From Syntrophorhabdus sp. PtaB.Bin184 (GTDB lineage: Bacteria; Desulfobacterota; Syntrophorhabdia; Syntrophorhabdales; Syntrophorhabdaceae): DNA of 22,907 bases. The stretch covers positions 1 through 22,907 of the forward strand of contig MVQQ01000210.1 in assembly GCA_002067555.1 (NCBI GenBank), in the 5' to 3' direction. The notes beneath the pieces were generated by a model. That model was not told the DNA's origin. It was given only the letters and a program-made list of their open reading frames with translations, and did not search any database. Position numbers and translations under genes: made by a program. Positions within the stretch are counted from its first letter, which is position 1, and each line of letters begins with the position of its first letter. This document shows, piece after piece, positions 7,126 through 13,288 of this stretch.

Positions 7126-7803
7126 ATGGACATTATCCCCTTCATCCGTTTCACCATAAACTCGCGCTACATGGCACGGTGGATAGTGGGAGGCCTCGCC
7201 CTCTTCATCCCCGTGCTCAACTTCTTTTCCATCGGGTTTCTGTCCCGCACGTCGCGGCTCATCCTGGTCGGGGGGATGGGAATCGCCACGTGGCAGGAAA
7301 AATATGAGGCCTGGCTGGAAGGGGTCAAACTCCTGTTCGTCTTCATCCTTTACAACGCCATACCCTTCTTCATGTTCTCCAGCGGATTCTTCCTGACAAC
7401 ACTCAACACCTTCACCGCCTTCTTCGGCCACCTTATGATCAAGGCGGCGGTGTTTGTCATCTTTCCCATATGCTCCTTCTTTCTGCCCTTTGCCTTCACG
7501 ATCTTCGCGGAGCGCACCGATTTCAGGGAGGCCCTGGAATTCGAGGACATCCTGCGGGGCATAAAAGAGGTCCTCGTGGAATACATAATAGGTTACGCGG
7601 CAACCATCGCCGCCGTGTACGTGGCCCTCCTTTTCATGCACATCCCCTACCTCATAGGTTTTCTCATCTCTTCCGTCCTCACCTACTACGCGCTCCTTCT
7701 CTCCGCCTTCTTCTTCACCGGCCTCTACCGCAGGACAAGCCTGTGCATGCAAAGGGTGGTGCCGGAAACGGATGAAGAAGCAAATGACCAGGCAGAAAAA
7801 TGA
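7126..7803 (+). CDS. DUF4013-type integral membrane protein
   Basis: The 225-residue product is mostly hydrophobic with about five or six membrane segments (for example WIVGGLALFIPVLNFFSIGF, LLFVFILYNAIPFFMF, VFVIFPICSFFLPFAF, YAATIAAVYVALLFM and SSVLTYYALLLSAFFFTGLY). The GLALFIPVLNFFSIGFLSR opening followed by a short WQEKYEAWLEGVKLLFVFILY stretch fits DUF4013 proteins, whose function is unknown. It begins at the base after the SDR stop codon with no gap, so it is the last gene of the operon. The C-terminus is short and acidic (ETDEEANDQ). Its stop codon opens a run of TAACCA-like repeats in the following spacer. Placement in the family rests on pattern, not a search. Confidence 0.75.
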   Translation: MDIIPFIRFTINSRYMARWIVGGLALFIPVLNFFSIGFLSRTSRLILVGGMGIATWQEKYEAWLEGVKLLFVFILYNAIPFFMFSSGFFLTTLNTFTAFFGHLMIKAAVFVIFPICSFFLPFAFTIFAERTDFREALEFEDILRGIKEVLVEYIIGYAATIAAVYVALLFMHIPYLIGFLISSVLTYYALLLSAFFFTGLYRRTSLCMQRVVPETDEEANDQAEK

Positions 7804-7920
7804 CCAGTAACCAAATCTCAATAACCAGAAAATAACCAATTCACCACATTAACACCAACCAAAGGGGAAACCATGATTGGTTATTGTCTTTTCCCTTCCC
7901 TTCTTTTCCCTTCCCTCTCA
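7804..7920. repeat. Low-complexity spacer with TAACCA repeats and a pyrimidine duplication
   Basis: No gene is visible. The spacer holds several TAACCA units (about 7808-7838), a perfect 10-bp inverted repeat (AATAACCAAT 7831-7840 and ATTGGTTATT 7876-7885, 35-base loop), and a 13-base pyrimidine sequence CTTTTCCCTTCCC present twice in tandem (7888-7900 and 7903-7915). The inverted repeat has no T-run and is not a convincing terminator. Confidence 0.6.
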
Positions 7921-7949
7921 TTGACTTGGCACTCAAATTGTGCTAACTA
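7921..7949 (+). promoter_or_regulatory. Promoter of tRNA-His with an embedded CIRCE-like inverted repeat
   Basis: TTGACT (7921-7926) is followed after 17 bases by a weak -10 (TAACTA, 7944-7949; TAATTA at 7948-7953 is another option), about a dozen bases before the tRNA. The spacer holds TTGGCACTC (7926-7934) and TTGTGCTAA (7938-7946). These match the two half sites of the HrcA operator CIRCE at 8/9 and 7/9 positions, but are separated by 3 rather than 9 bases. Confidence 0.5.
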
Positions 7950-7961
7950 ATTATTCTCAAC

Positions 7962-8038
7962 GGTGGGTGTAGCTCAACGGTTAGAGCATCAGGCTGTGGT
8001 CCTGGGGGCTGAGGGTTCGAGACCCTTCACCCACCCCA
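7962..8038 (+). tRNA. tRNA-His (anticodon GTG)
   Basis: A complete cloverleaf can be drawn. Acceptor GTGGGTG (7963-7969) pairs perfectly with CACCCAC (8028-8034). The D stem is GCTC/GAGC and the anticodon stem TCAGG/CCTGG closes the loop CTGTGGT with GTG as anticodon. The T arm is GAGGG-TTCGAGA-CCCTT with one G-T pair. The histidine identity element is encoded: G-1 at 7962 faces C73 at 8035, and CCA (8036-8038) is in the DNA. This tRNA is itself a substrate of the Tgt/QueA queuosine pathway encoded at 194-2349. Confidence 0.97.
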
Positions 8039-8068
8039 AAATGAACATCTTTCGACTTTCCTCTCCAC

Positions 8069-8081
8069 CCGGAATTTCCGG
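8069..8081. promoter_or_regulatory. Short palindrome upstream of the STAS gene
   Basis: CCGGAATTTCCGG is a perfect inverted repeat (6 bp each side of a central T) ten bases upstream of the proposed -35 of the STAS/RsbW unit and 30 bases after the tRNA. It could be an operator or a remnant of tRNA 3' processing signals. There is only sequence symmetry to support it. Confidence 0.3.
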
Positions 8082-8090
8082 AAAGAATCA

Positions 8091-8119
8091 TTGTTTTTTC
8101 ACGGGTCATCGTATAGAAT
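8091..8119 (+). promoter_or_regulatory. Predicted promoter for the STAS-RsbW pair
   Basis: TTGTTT (8091-8096), a 17-base spacer and TAGAAT (8114-8119, five of six) lie before the STAS gene; transcription would start near 8126, just ahead of the GAGGGA ribosome site. Read-through from the tRNA gene is an alternative source of transcript. Confidence 0.45.
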
Positions 8120-8146
8120 TCAGGTTAAAAAGTTGTGAGGGATCTT

Positions 8147-8443
8147 ATGGAAATTGCCAAACGGAAGGAAAAGGATGTGTCCATCGTAGCAGTTTCGGGA
8201 AGGATCGACGCCATCACCGCGCCGGACTTCGAGAAGAGCCTCGATGAACTGATCGCGGCGGGCTATATCAGCAGCGCGGGACTGAGGAGCATCCTCTCGT
8301 CGGCCAAGAAGCTCAAGGCCCTCACGGGGGAGATACTCTTCACCGGGCTTCAGGGGCCTGTCGAAGAGGTCTTCCAGATATCCGGCTTCAAATCCATTTT
8401 CAAGATCTTTCCCTCGGAAGCGGAAGCGCTCGGCAGCATGTGA
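8147..8443 (+). CDS. STAS-domain anti-sigma factor antagonist, internally shortened
   Basis: Antagonists of the SpoIIAA/RsbV type bind and inhibit an RsbW-type kinase until phosphorylated on a conserved serine. The 98-residue protein begins KRKEKDVSIVAVSGRIDAIT and contains the phospho-site loop YISSAGLR (Ser42 or Ser43), then LSSAKKLKALTGEILFTGL and VEEVFQISGF, all typical. However, the segment normally joining helix 1 to the serine loop, a beta strand of the form xxIVLDLSGVD, is absent: LDELIAAG runs directly into YISSAGL. About 12-14 residues are missing with the frame intact. ATG at 8147 is chosen over GTG at 8135 because GAGGGA lies just before it. The stop overlaps the kinase start (GTGA). 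Whether the shortened fold works is unclear. Confidence 0.85.
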   Translation: MEIAKRKEKDVSIVAVSGRIDAITAPDFEKSLDELIAAGYISSAGLRSILSSAKKLKALTGEILFTGLQGPVEEVFQISGFKSIFKIFPSEAEALGSM

Positions 8444-8874
8444 GAATGGCGGAGAACATCCACACCCTCTTAAGCATGGAACTCCCGGCAGTGCTTGAGT
8501 CCCTGCCGGCCTTCTCGGCACGCATCACGGGGTGCGCGAAGGAGGCAGGCTTCGGCGAGCGCAAGCTCGGCGCCATGGAACTGGCAGTGGAAGAGGCCAT
8601 CGTCAATATCGTCAAGTACTCCTCCTCATCCCCCGACAGCGTCATCACAGCGACATGCGGTACCGACGGCAGCGGTGCATTTTACATTACCATCATCGAC
8701 AGCGGTCCCCCTTTCGATCCCCTGGAAAGGGACACACCCGATACCAGGGCCGGCATCGACGACCGCCCTGTCGGAGGTCTCGGCATATTCTTCATAAAAG
8801 AAATGACCGACGGCGTTACCTACAACCGCGAAGCAGGAAAGAATATTCTCACCATAAAAATGAAAAAACAGTGA
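8440..8874 (+). CDS. RsbW/SpoIIAB-type anti-sigma serine kinase (HATPase_c)
   Basis: This is a 144-residue GHKL-fold kinase of the anti-sigma regulatory type. The N box is ELAVEEAIVNIVKYS, the G1 box is IIDSGPPFDPL and the G2 box is GGLGIFFIKEMTDGV. Such kinases phosphorylate a STAS antagonist and, when free, sequester a sigma factor or another target. The start is GTG at 8440, overlapping the STAS stop as GTGA, or ATG at 8446; both retain the whole domain. The close coupling with the STAS gene is the classical arrangement. No sigma factor gene is in the window, so the downstream target is unknown. The natural opposing phosphatase is the SpoIIE-type protein at 10133-12007. Confidence 0.92.
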   Translation: MRMAENIHTLLSMELPAVLESLPAFSARITGCAKEAGFGERKLGAMELAVEEAIVNIVKYSSSSPDSVITATCGTDGSGAFYITIIDSGPPFDPLERDTPDTRAGIDDRPVGGLGIFFIKEMTDGVTYNREAGKNILTIKMKKQ

Positions 8875-8893
8875 TCGATCATCAACGATCGAT
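8874..8893 (+). other. Small inverted repeat at the end of the kinase gene
   Basis: ATCGATC (8874-8880) and GATCGAT (8887-8893) are perfect inverted repeats with a 6-base loop that begins on the last base of the stop codon. No T-run follows, so it is at best a weak 3'-end stem. The rest of the 96-bp convergent spacer shows no clear terminator. Confidence 0.35.
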
Positions 8894-8970
8894 ACCAGGC
8901 AGATCAAGGCCGACGGAGATCGATTGGGGTTGGAATGTCTTGTTTTTGTTTTTGACCTGAAACCGTCTTC

Positions 8971-9957
8971 TTACACTTCTATCTCATACCCGTCATACGC
9001 CAGGTCGATCTTCATGGGGTGAGGTTGGTGATCGTTGTAGATCTTGAGATAGTTTCTCGTATCCTCGAGAAGGACGTCGAGACGTTCGTCGCTGTAGGTG
9101 GGTTCGTTGTGAAAAAGACACAGATGCTTCACCTTTGCCTTGACGGCGAGTTCGACGGCCGCGACGTAACTGGAATGACCCCAGTCATCCTTTGAAAGAA
9201 CCGCCTCATTCCAGTCATACTGGGCATCGAAGATGAGGAGGTCGGCTTCCCTGAAGAAATCCAGAAAAGGGTAGTTCTCCTCCCTGGCGGTGCTGTCATA
9301 GCTTGTCTTGTGTTCGGCGTCAGTGGAATACACCACGGTCCGTCCATCCTTCTGGAACCGGAACCCGTACGAGGTTCCCGGATGCTTCTGCTCTATGCCG
9401 GAGATCTTGAAACCGCTTATTTCGTATTCTCTGCCCGGCTTGAGAACGATGAACTGTATGTCGGCACTCATGCTCGCAAGGGGAACAGGGAAATATGGCT
9501 GGTTCTGCTGTTTCTCGAAGAAGCCTTTCAGGTTCTTGTGAAAACCGTATATCCTCACCTTGTTTCCGGGGATGTAGGCAGGCGTGAAGAAGGGGAACCC
9601 CTGGATGTGGTCCCAGTGAAAATGGGAGACGAAGATATTGAAGACGGAGCCGCTCCTGCGTTGCAGGCCCTGCTCGATGAGCTTCATATGATGGTTGCCG
9701 AGGTCCCTCAGACCCGTTCCCGCGTCACATATCATGTACTCATCGCCGTTCTTGATCTCCACGCAGGGCGTGTTGCTTCCGTAGGTCCTCCCCACCGTGA
9801 AGGGAAGCTCGTCACGAATGAAATCCTCTATCTCGCTGTCACTTCTGAACGTCCGCGACTCAGCCGACTTGATGGCCCTTACGATCTTGGCACGAACGGT
9901 CTCGGCTGTTATGGACGCAGGCAAAGACCCTCGAGTGCCCCAGAAATAGACGCGCAT
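8971..9957 (-). CDS. Metallo-beta-lactamase fold hydrolase (RNase Z/phosphodiesterase-like)
   Basis: The 328-residue product opens MRVYFWGTRGSLPAS, has DAGTGLRDLG at about 78-87 and the metal motif HFHWDH at 112-117, then late ligands in STDAEHK, FDAQYD and FHNEPTYSDE. This is the binuclear-metal MBL fold of the group containing RNase Z, PqqB and cyclic-nucleotide phosphodiesterases. An insertion of about 30 residues (TAETVRAKIVRAIKSAESRT) between strand 1 and the YGSNTPCVEI segment recurs in a bacterial subfamily often called MBL fold metallo-hydrolase and sometimes linked to signalling. The substrate is unknown. A GGGAGAGAGG ribosome site precedes ATG at 9957. It lies between the two halves of a partner-switching system, but on its own predicted promoter (10026-10054). 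Confidence 0.88.
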   Translation of the reverse strand: MRVYFWGTRGSLPASITAETVRAKIVRAIKSAESRTFRSDSEIEDFIRDELPFTVGRTYGSNTPCVEIKNGDEYMICDAGTGLRDLGNHHMKLIEQGLQRRSGSVFNIFVSHFHWDHIQGFPFFTPAYIPGNKVRIYGFHKNLKGFFEKQQNQPYFPVPLASMSADIQFIVLKPGREYEISGFKISGIEQKHPGTSYGFRFQKDGRTVVYSTDAEHKTSYDSTAREENYPFLDFFREADLLIFDAQYDWNEAVLSKDDWGHSSYVAAVELAVKAKVKHLCLFHNEPTYSDERLDVLLEDTRNYLKIYNDHQPHPMKIDLAYDGYEIEV

Positions 9958-9993
9958 CCTCTCTCCCGATGAATTAGATGCATTATTTTAACT

Positions 9994-10014
9994 TCTTGCG
10001 AATAAATTGCAAGA
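9994..10014. promoter_or_regulatory. Inverted repeat in the leader of the MBL gene
   Basis: TCTTGC (9994-9999) and GCAAGA (10009-10014) form a 6-bp inverted repeat with a 9-base AT-rich loop, lying between the predicted promoter and the MBL start. It could be an mRNA stem or an operator half-site pair; nothing decides between them. Confidence 0.3.
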
Positions 10015-10025
10015 TTATTTTAAAC

Positions 10026-10054
10026 ATTGTAGTCACAAAGAACTAAATCAACAA
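10026..10054 (-). promoter_or_regulatory. Predicted promoter of the MBL gene
   Basis: On the minus strand TTGTTG (10049-10054), a 17-base spacer and TACAAT (10026-10031) lie 70 bases upstream of the MBL ATG. The 175-bp gap before the gene and the AT-rich composition support an independent promoter here. Confidence 0.45.
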
Positions 10055-10073
10055 TGACAAACATCACAAAGAA
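10033..10073. promoter_or_regulatory. Pair of 10-bp direct repeats straddling the MBL promoter
   Basis: TCACAAAGAA occurs at 10033-10042 (inside the promoter spacer) and again at 10064-10073 (just upstream of the -35). Their 31-base period is close to three helical turns, so both would face the same side of the DNA. This is the usual geometry of tandem regulator sites. No regulator gene is adjacent. Confidence 0.4.
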
Positions 10074-10109
10074 ACAGAACAGAGGTGATAGGAAGAGTCG
10101 GTTTCCACC

Positions 10110-10137
10110 CATCACCCATTACCTATTACCCATCACC
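10110..10137 (+). repeat. Four heptamer units (CATCACC-like) overlapping a stop codon
   Basis: Four 7-base units follow in tandem: CATCACC, CATTACC, TATTACC, CATCACC. The minus-strand TGA stop of the SpoIIE phosphatase gene (10133-10135) lies inside the last unit, so the gene ends within the repeat. It resembles the TAACCA-type spacer after 7803, which also starts at a stop codon. Confidence 0.7.
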
Positions 10138-12007
10138 CGTTCTCACTGCCCGTCCCCTCATATCTCACGGCCATCATGGTGATATCGTCGTATTGCGACG
10201 CATCCTTGCAGAAATCGTTGATGGCTCCCCCGACACAGGCGGTGATCCCCGAAACGTCCCCATCGGCACACGTGGCGAGTACATCCTTCAGGCGATCCGT
10301 GGAGAATATCTCGCCAGCAGCATTCATGGCTTCCGTCACACCGTCAGTGTACAGGAACAATCCGTCGCCCGGGTTGAGCACAAGGGTCCTTGTCGTGTAT
10401 TGCGTCCCTTCCATGATCCCAACAACGAGCTCCCCGGGACCGTCGAGATAGTTCAGATCGCCGGTACGGCGAATGATGACGGGGGGATTGTGGCCGCCGT
10501 TCGTATACCGGAGCTCGCCCGTTGCCGTGTTCAGGATGGCGCAGAATACGGTGATAAACATGTCCGCGGGATTCCCCTTGCTCAGTTCGTCATTGACCTC
10601 CTCCATGAGCATGCCTGTCTGGATACTGACCGAAGCCTTCGCCTTTATAAGGGTTTTCGTGAACGCCATGAAGATGGCTGCCGGTATCCCCTTGCCCGAG
10701 GCGTCGCCTATCACGATGCAGAGGTGGTCCCTGTCTATGAGGAAGAAGTCGTAGAAATCCCCGCCCACCTCGCGGGCCGGTATGGTAAGAGCATGGATAT
10801 CGAAATCCTTCCTGTCAGGAAAGGGCGGAAACTCCTTCGGAAGGATCCCCATCTGGATGTTCCTGGCTATCTTGAGCTCGCTCTCCATGCGCTGGCGCGC
10901 GGCAGTCGTGTCCGTGATCTCCCGGATGTAGTCCTTGAGCGACGTCTTCATACAGTCGAGGGCGGACGCGAGCTTTCCCACTTCGTCCTTCGTCCGCACC
11001 ATGGGAACCTGAGCCTCGAGGTCTCCCGTACCTATCCTCCCCGCTATGTCGGCCATCTCCGTCAACGGTTTCGTTATGGACCGTGCGATGAACACCACCG
11101 CCAGGGCGAGAAGCACGAGGCCCGTGACCCCCAGCGCCAGGACCACGTGGTTGAGGTTGGTGATGTCCGCCATGAGCTCATCGTGAGGAAATAGAACACC
11201 CAGAGACCACCCGTTCGACTTGATGGGCACATAGGTCATGATGCAGGTCTTCCCCGTCACGGCGCTCTTCACAGAGCCTGTGGAATAACCCGTCTCTCCC
11301 CGTATCATCCTCCGTCCCGTCTCGCGCAGCATTGGATCCTTCCGCTCCTCCGCGATGGAGAAGATCGTTTCGTTCATGATGTGTTCTTTGATGGGGTGGG
11401 TAACGAACGTCCCGTTCTTTGATATCAAGAACCCGTAGCCCGATCTCAGGATCCTGATGGAGGAAACGATCTTCCTGAGCTCTTCCAGGGAAATGTCCAC
11501 GACGACCACGCCGGTCAGCCTTCGCGTTCCGTCCACAACCCTGTAGAAAGGAACGGCATAGGAGGACATGAGGACGCCCCCGCCCTCGCCGAAATAGGGC
11601 TCCGTCCATTGCGGCTGTTCAAGCTCCCGGGGGATCTGGTACCAATCCCAGTGGAAGTAATCGTAGAACCTGTCGAGAGCGTAGGGTTCGAAGGCGACCG
11701 CCGCGCCGTATATCTCCGGGTTCTTCTCCACGATGGCATAGATGACCTTGAAGAGTTCGGCCTCGTCGTAGTTCGTGTTCTCGAGAAGATACGCGGTGTT
11801 CTGGGGTACCTTCTGGGTGGATGTCAGAAGGACCTCGATCCTGCTCGTCGTGGTGGTGATGAGGTTCGCCGAGTTGTCTTCGATACCCTTCTGGATCATC
11901 CTGCGGGAGACAAGATAGTTGTAGCTGAATATGGCGGCAAAGATGGCGGCGCTGCTTAACGTGAAGAAAAGGACCAGTTTGAAGGCGATACCCTTATTTT
12001 TGAACAT
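10133..12007 (-). CDS. Membrane sensor phosphatase: Cache-HAMP-SpoIIE (RsbU-like)
   Basis: This 624-residue protein is a signal-controlled PP2C-type serine phosphatase. TM1 is at about 8-29 (VLFFTLSSAAIFAAIFSYNY). A periplasmic double-Cache-like sensor follows to about 280 (EKNPEIYGAAVAFEPYAL, GVVVVDISLEEL, YGFLISKNGTFVTHP, NGWSLGVLFPHDEL). TM2 is at about 287-308, then a HAMP linker (SITKPLTEMADIAGRIGTGD) and the SpoIIE domain with metal motifs GGDFYDFF (415-422), GDASGKGIPAA and a terminal QYDDIT. The enzyme would dephosphorylate a STAS antagonist, the obvious candidate being the protein at 8147-8443. ATG at 12007 (MFKNKGIAF) is preferred over one 14 codons earlier because it starts right before TM1. 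The gene overlaps the binding-protein gene by 14 bp, implying co-translation. Confidence 0.92.
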   Translation of the reverse strand: MFKNKGIAFKLVLFFTLSSAAIFAAIFSYNYLVSRRMIQKGIEDNSANLITTTTSRIEVLLTSTQKVPQNTAYLLENTNYDEAELFKVIYAIVEKNPEIYGAAVAFEPYALDRFYDYFHWDWYQIPRELEQPQWTEPYFGEGGGVLMSSYAVPFYRVVDGTRRLTGVVVVDISLEELRKIVSSIRILRSGYGFLISKNGTFVTHPIKEHIMNETIFSIAEERKDPMLRETGRRMIRGETGYSTGSVKSAVTGKTCIMTYVPIKSNGWSLGVLFPHDELMADITNLNHVVLALGVTGLVLLALAVVFIARSITKPLTEMADIAGRIGTGDLEAQVPMVRTKDEVGKLASALDCMKTSLKDYIREITDTTAARQRMESELKIARNIQMGILPKEFPPFPDRKDFDIHALTIPAREVGGDFYDFFLIDRDHLCIVIGDASGKGIPAAIFMAFTKTLIKAKASVSIQTGMLMEEVNDELSKGNPADMFITVFCAILNTATGELRYTNGGHNPPVIIRRTGDLNYLDGPGELVVGIMEGTQYTTRTLVLNPGDGLFLYTDGVTEAMNAAGEIFSTDRLKDVLATCADGDVSGITACVGGAINDFCKDASQYDDITMMAVRYEGTGSENG

Positions 12008-13019
12008 ATCCCGCGCAGGTGAAAGCGAAGGCGTCCATGCCGGGCACATCCGCGATAAGACCGCCCTCCTTCAGCTCTTTCCCCACCCTCTCGTAATCTT
12101 CCTTCTTGAGGACGCCCATCGCCGCCCGGTCACTGCCGGAGGGAATGATCACGTCCTTCATCCTTTCGAGCATCCATCGCTGGTGCACCTTGTTGGCCGG
12201 CACGTTTGCCTCGACCATGTATTTGAGGATGATATCGATGGCCTCTTCCGGATGATCGAAAGCCCAGCGCCAGCCCTCGAGAGACGCATTCACAAAGGCG
12301 CATACCGCCTTCGGGTCCTTCTTCAACGTCTCCTCCATGACGTAGATCCCGTCCTCGGGAAAGTTCAGGCCGTAATCGCTGTAAAAAAAGGATGTCAGCT
12401 CGTCGGCGTTGATCCCGGCGTTGAGCATCGTGTGATACTCGTTGTACCACATGGCCGAGGCTGCATCGACGCCGTCGCGAAGAAAGAGGTTCACCGAGTA
12501 CGATTGGGGGACAACCTTGACCGTCACCCCGTATTTCTTGAAAAATGCCGTCGGCTGTATGCGGAAATCGTCACCCCATAAACCTACCTTCTTCCCCTCA
12601 AGGTCCTCCGGCCTTCTGATGCCCCGCGATTTCTTCGCTACGAGCATAAGCGATGACCGCTGGACCACCTGCGCTGCATTCACAAGCCTCACACCGCCGG
12701 AACGTTTCTGGAGGGCTGTGGAAAGCCAGATCGTGGCGACGTCGGCCTCGCCCTTTTCGAGAAGCTCCGATGACGGCCTGTGCGCCCCTCCCCGAAGTAT
12801 CTTCACATTGAGGCCATGCCTGGCGTAAATGCCCTTCTCGTAGGCGGCATAGTAACCGGCGAACTGGGCCTGCGGGCTCCATTGCGGAATGAAGGTGATC
12901 TTCTTCAATGCAGGCTGGCCCTGCGCCACCGCTGACATCGCGAGAACGAGAACAAGGAACAAAAGCGCCCTGGCCCACACCTTCCTGCCTGAATAGTCTC
13001 GTCTTTTCGGGTCCGTCAT
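11994..13019 (-). CDS. Periplasmic ABC-type substrate-binding protein, NMT1/SsuA-like
   Basis: The 341-residue product has a signal peptide (basic start, RALLFLVLVLAMSAVAQG, likely cleaved near residue 33-35), then KKITFIPQWSPQAQFAGYY, ARHGLNVKILRGG and LEGKKVGLWGDDFRI. This is the pattern of NMT1/THI5/SsuA binding proteins for pyrimidine precursors, sulfonates or similar ligands. No ABC permease or ATPase gene is adjacent; instead its 3' end overlaps the sensor phosphatase by 14 bp. That pairing suggests it works as a ligand-presenting partner of the Cache sensor rather than in transport (inference). No ribosome site is visible before ATG at 13019, and the predicted promoter would start transcription only about five bases upstream, so the message may be almost leaderless. 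Confidence 0.88.
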   Translation of the reverse strand: MTDPKRRDYSGRKVWARALLFLVLVLAMSAVAQGQPALKKITFIPQWSPQAQFAGYYAAYEKGIYARHGLNVKILRGGAHRPSSELLEKGEADVATIWLSTALQKRSGGVRLVNAAQVVQRSSLMLVAKKSRGIRRPEDLEGKKVGLWGDDFRIQPTAFFKKYGVTVKVVPQSYSVNLFLRDGVDAASAMWYNEYHTMLNAGINADELTSFFYSDYGLNFPEDGIYVMEETLKKDPKAVCAFVNASLEGWRWAFDHPEEAIDIILKYMVEANVPANKVHQRWMLERMKDVIIPSGSDRAAMGVLKKEDYERVGKELKEGGLIADVPGMDAFAFTCAGYVQK

Positions 13020-13030
13020 GATCAGTTATT

Positions 13031-13059
13031 ATGATGATTGATAGAGAGCCGGGAGTCAA
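13031..13059 (-). promoter_or_regulatory. Possible promoter of the binding protein-phosphatase operon
   Basis: TTGACT (13054-13059, minus strand) is followed after 17 bases by CATCAT (13031-13036, four of six). The transcript would start near 13024, a few bases before the ATG. The -35 is good but the -10 is mediocre. Confidence 0.4.
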
Positions 13060-13236
13060 CACAAAAATCCCCTGTCCGCCGGGGCGCGGCACGAAGCGCA
13101 TTCTCTCCCGAGGCCGGCCGAACCGGGAAAATGGCTAGACGGAACGTCGCGCGTCACCGGCGGCCAGGAAGGAATCCGCTTCTTTCCCTATTACCGGCGA
13201 CACCGGGCGGACCGTCTCGGCAACAGTTTAATATCC

Positions 13237-13263
13237 TTAAGAATATTTCCCGTCTTCCGATGA
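13237..13263 (+). promoter_or_regulatory. Possible sigma28 (FliA)-like promoter before fapA
   Basis: TTAAGAAT (13237-13244), an 11-base spacer and TCCGATGA (13256-13263) match the flagellar sigma28 pattern TAAAGTTT-N11-GCCGATAA at 5/8 and 6/8 positions with exact spacing. It lies 25 bases before the fapA start. Such matches occur by chance, so this is tentative. Confidence 0.3.
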
Positions 13264-13288
13264 AAACAATACAGGGGGAGTAGCAATC

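Noticed and set aside
7926..7946. Sigma54 (-24/-12) promoter for tRNA-His
   Set aside because: GG and GC elements are present, but 12 bases separate them rather than the required 10.
8874..8970. Intrinsic terminator between the kinase and MBL genes
   Set aside because: The small stem at 8874-8893 is not followed by a T-run, and the T-rich tract at about 8938-8955 has no stem before it on the plus strand.
10085..11194. A 369-codon open frame antisense to the SpoIIE phosphatase gene
   Set aside because: The sense frame has a full Cache-HAMP-SpoIIE architecture; the antisense product is rich in His, Arg and Gly with no domain.
13038..13283. An 81-codon open frame upstream of fapA
   Set aside because: Arg/Pro-rich, no ribosome site, no family, and it overlaps the likely promoter regions in both directions.
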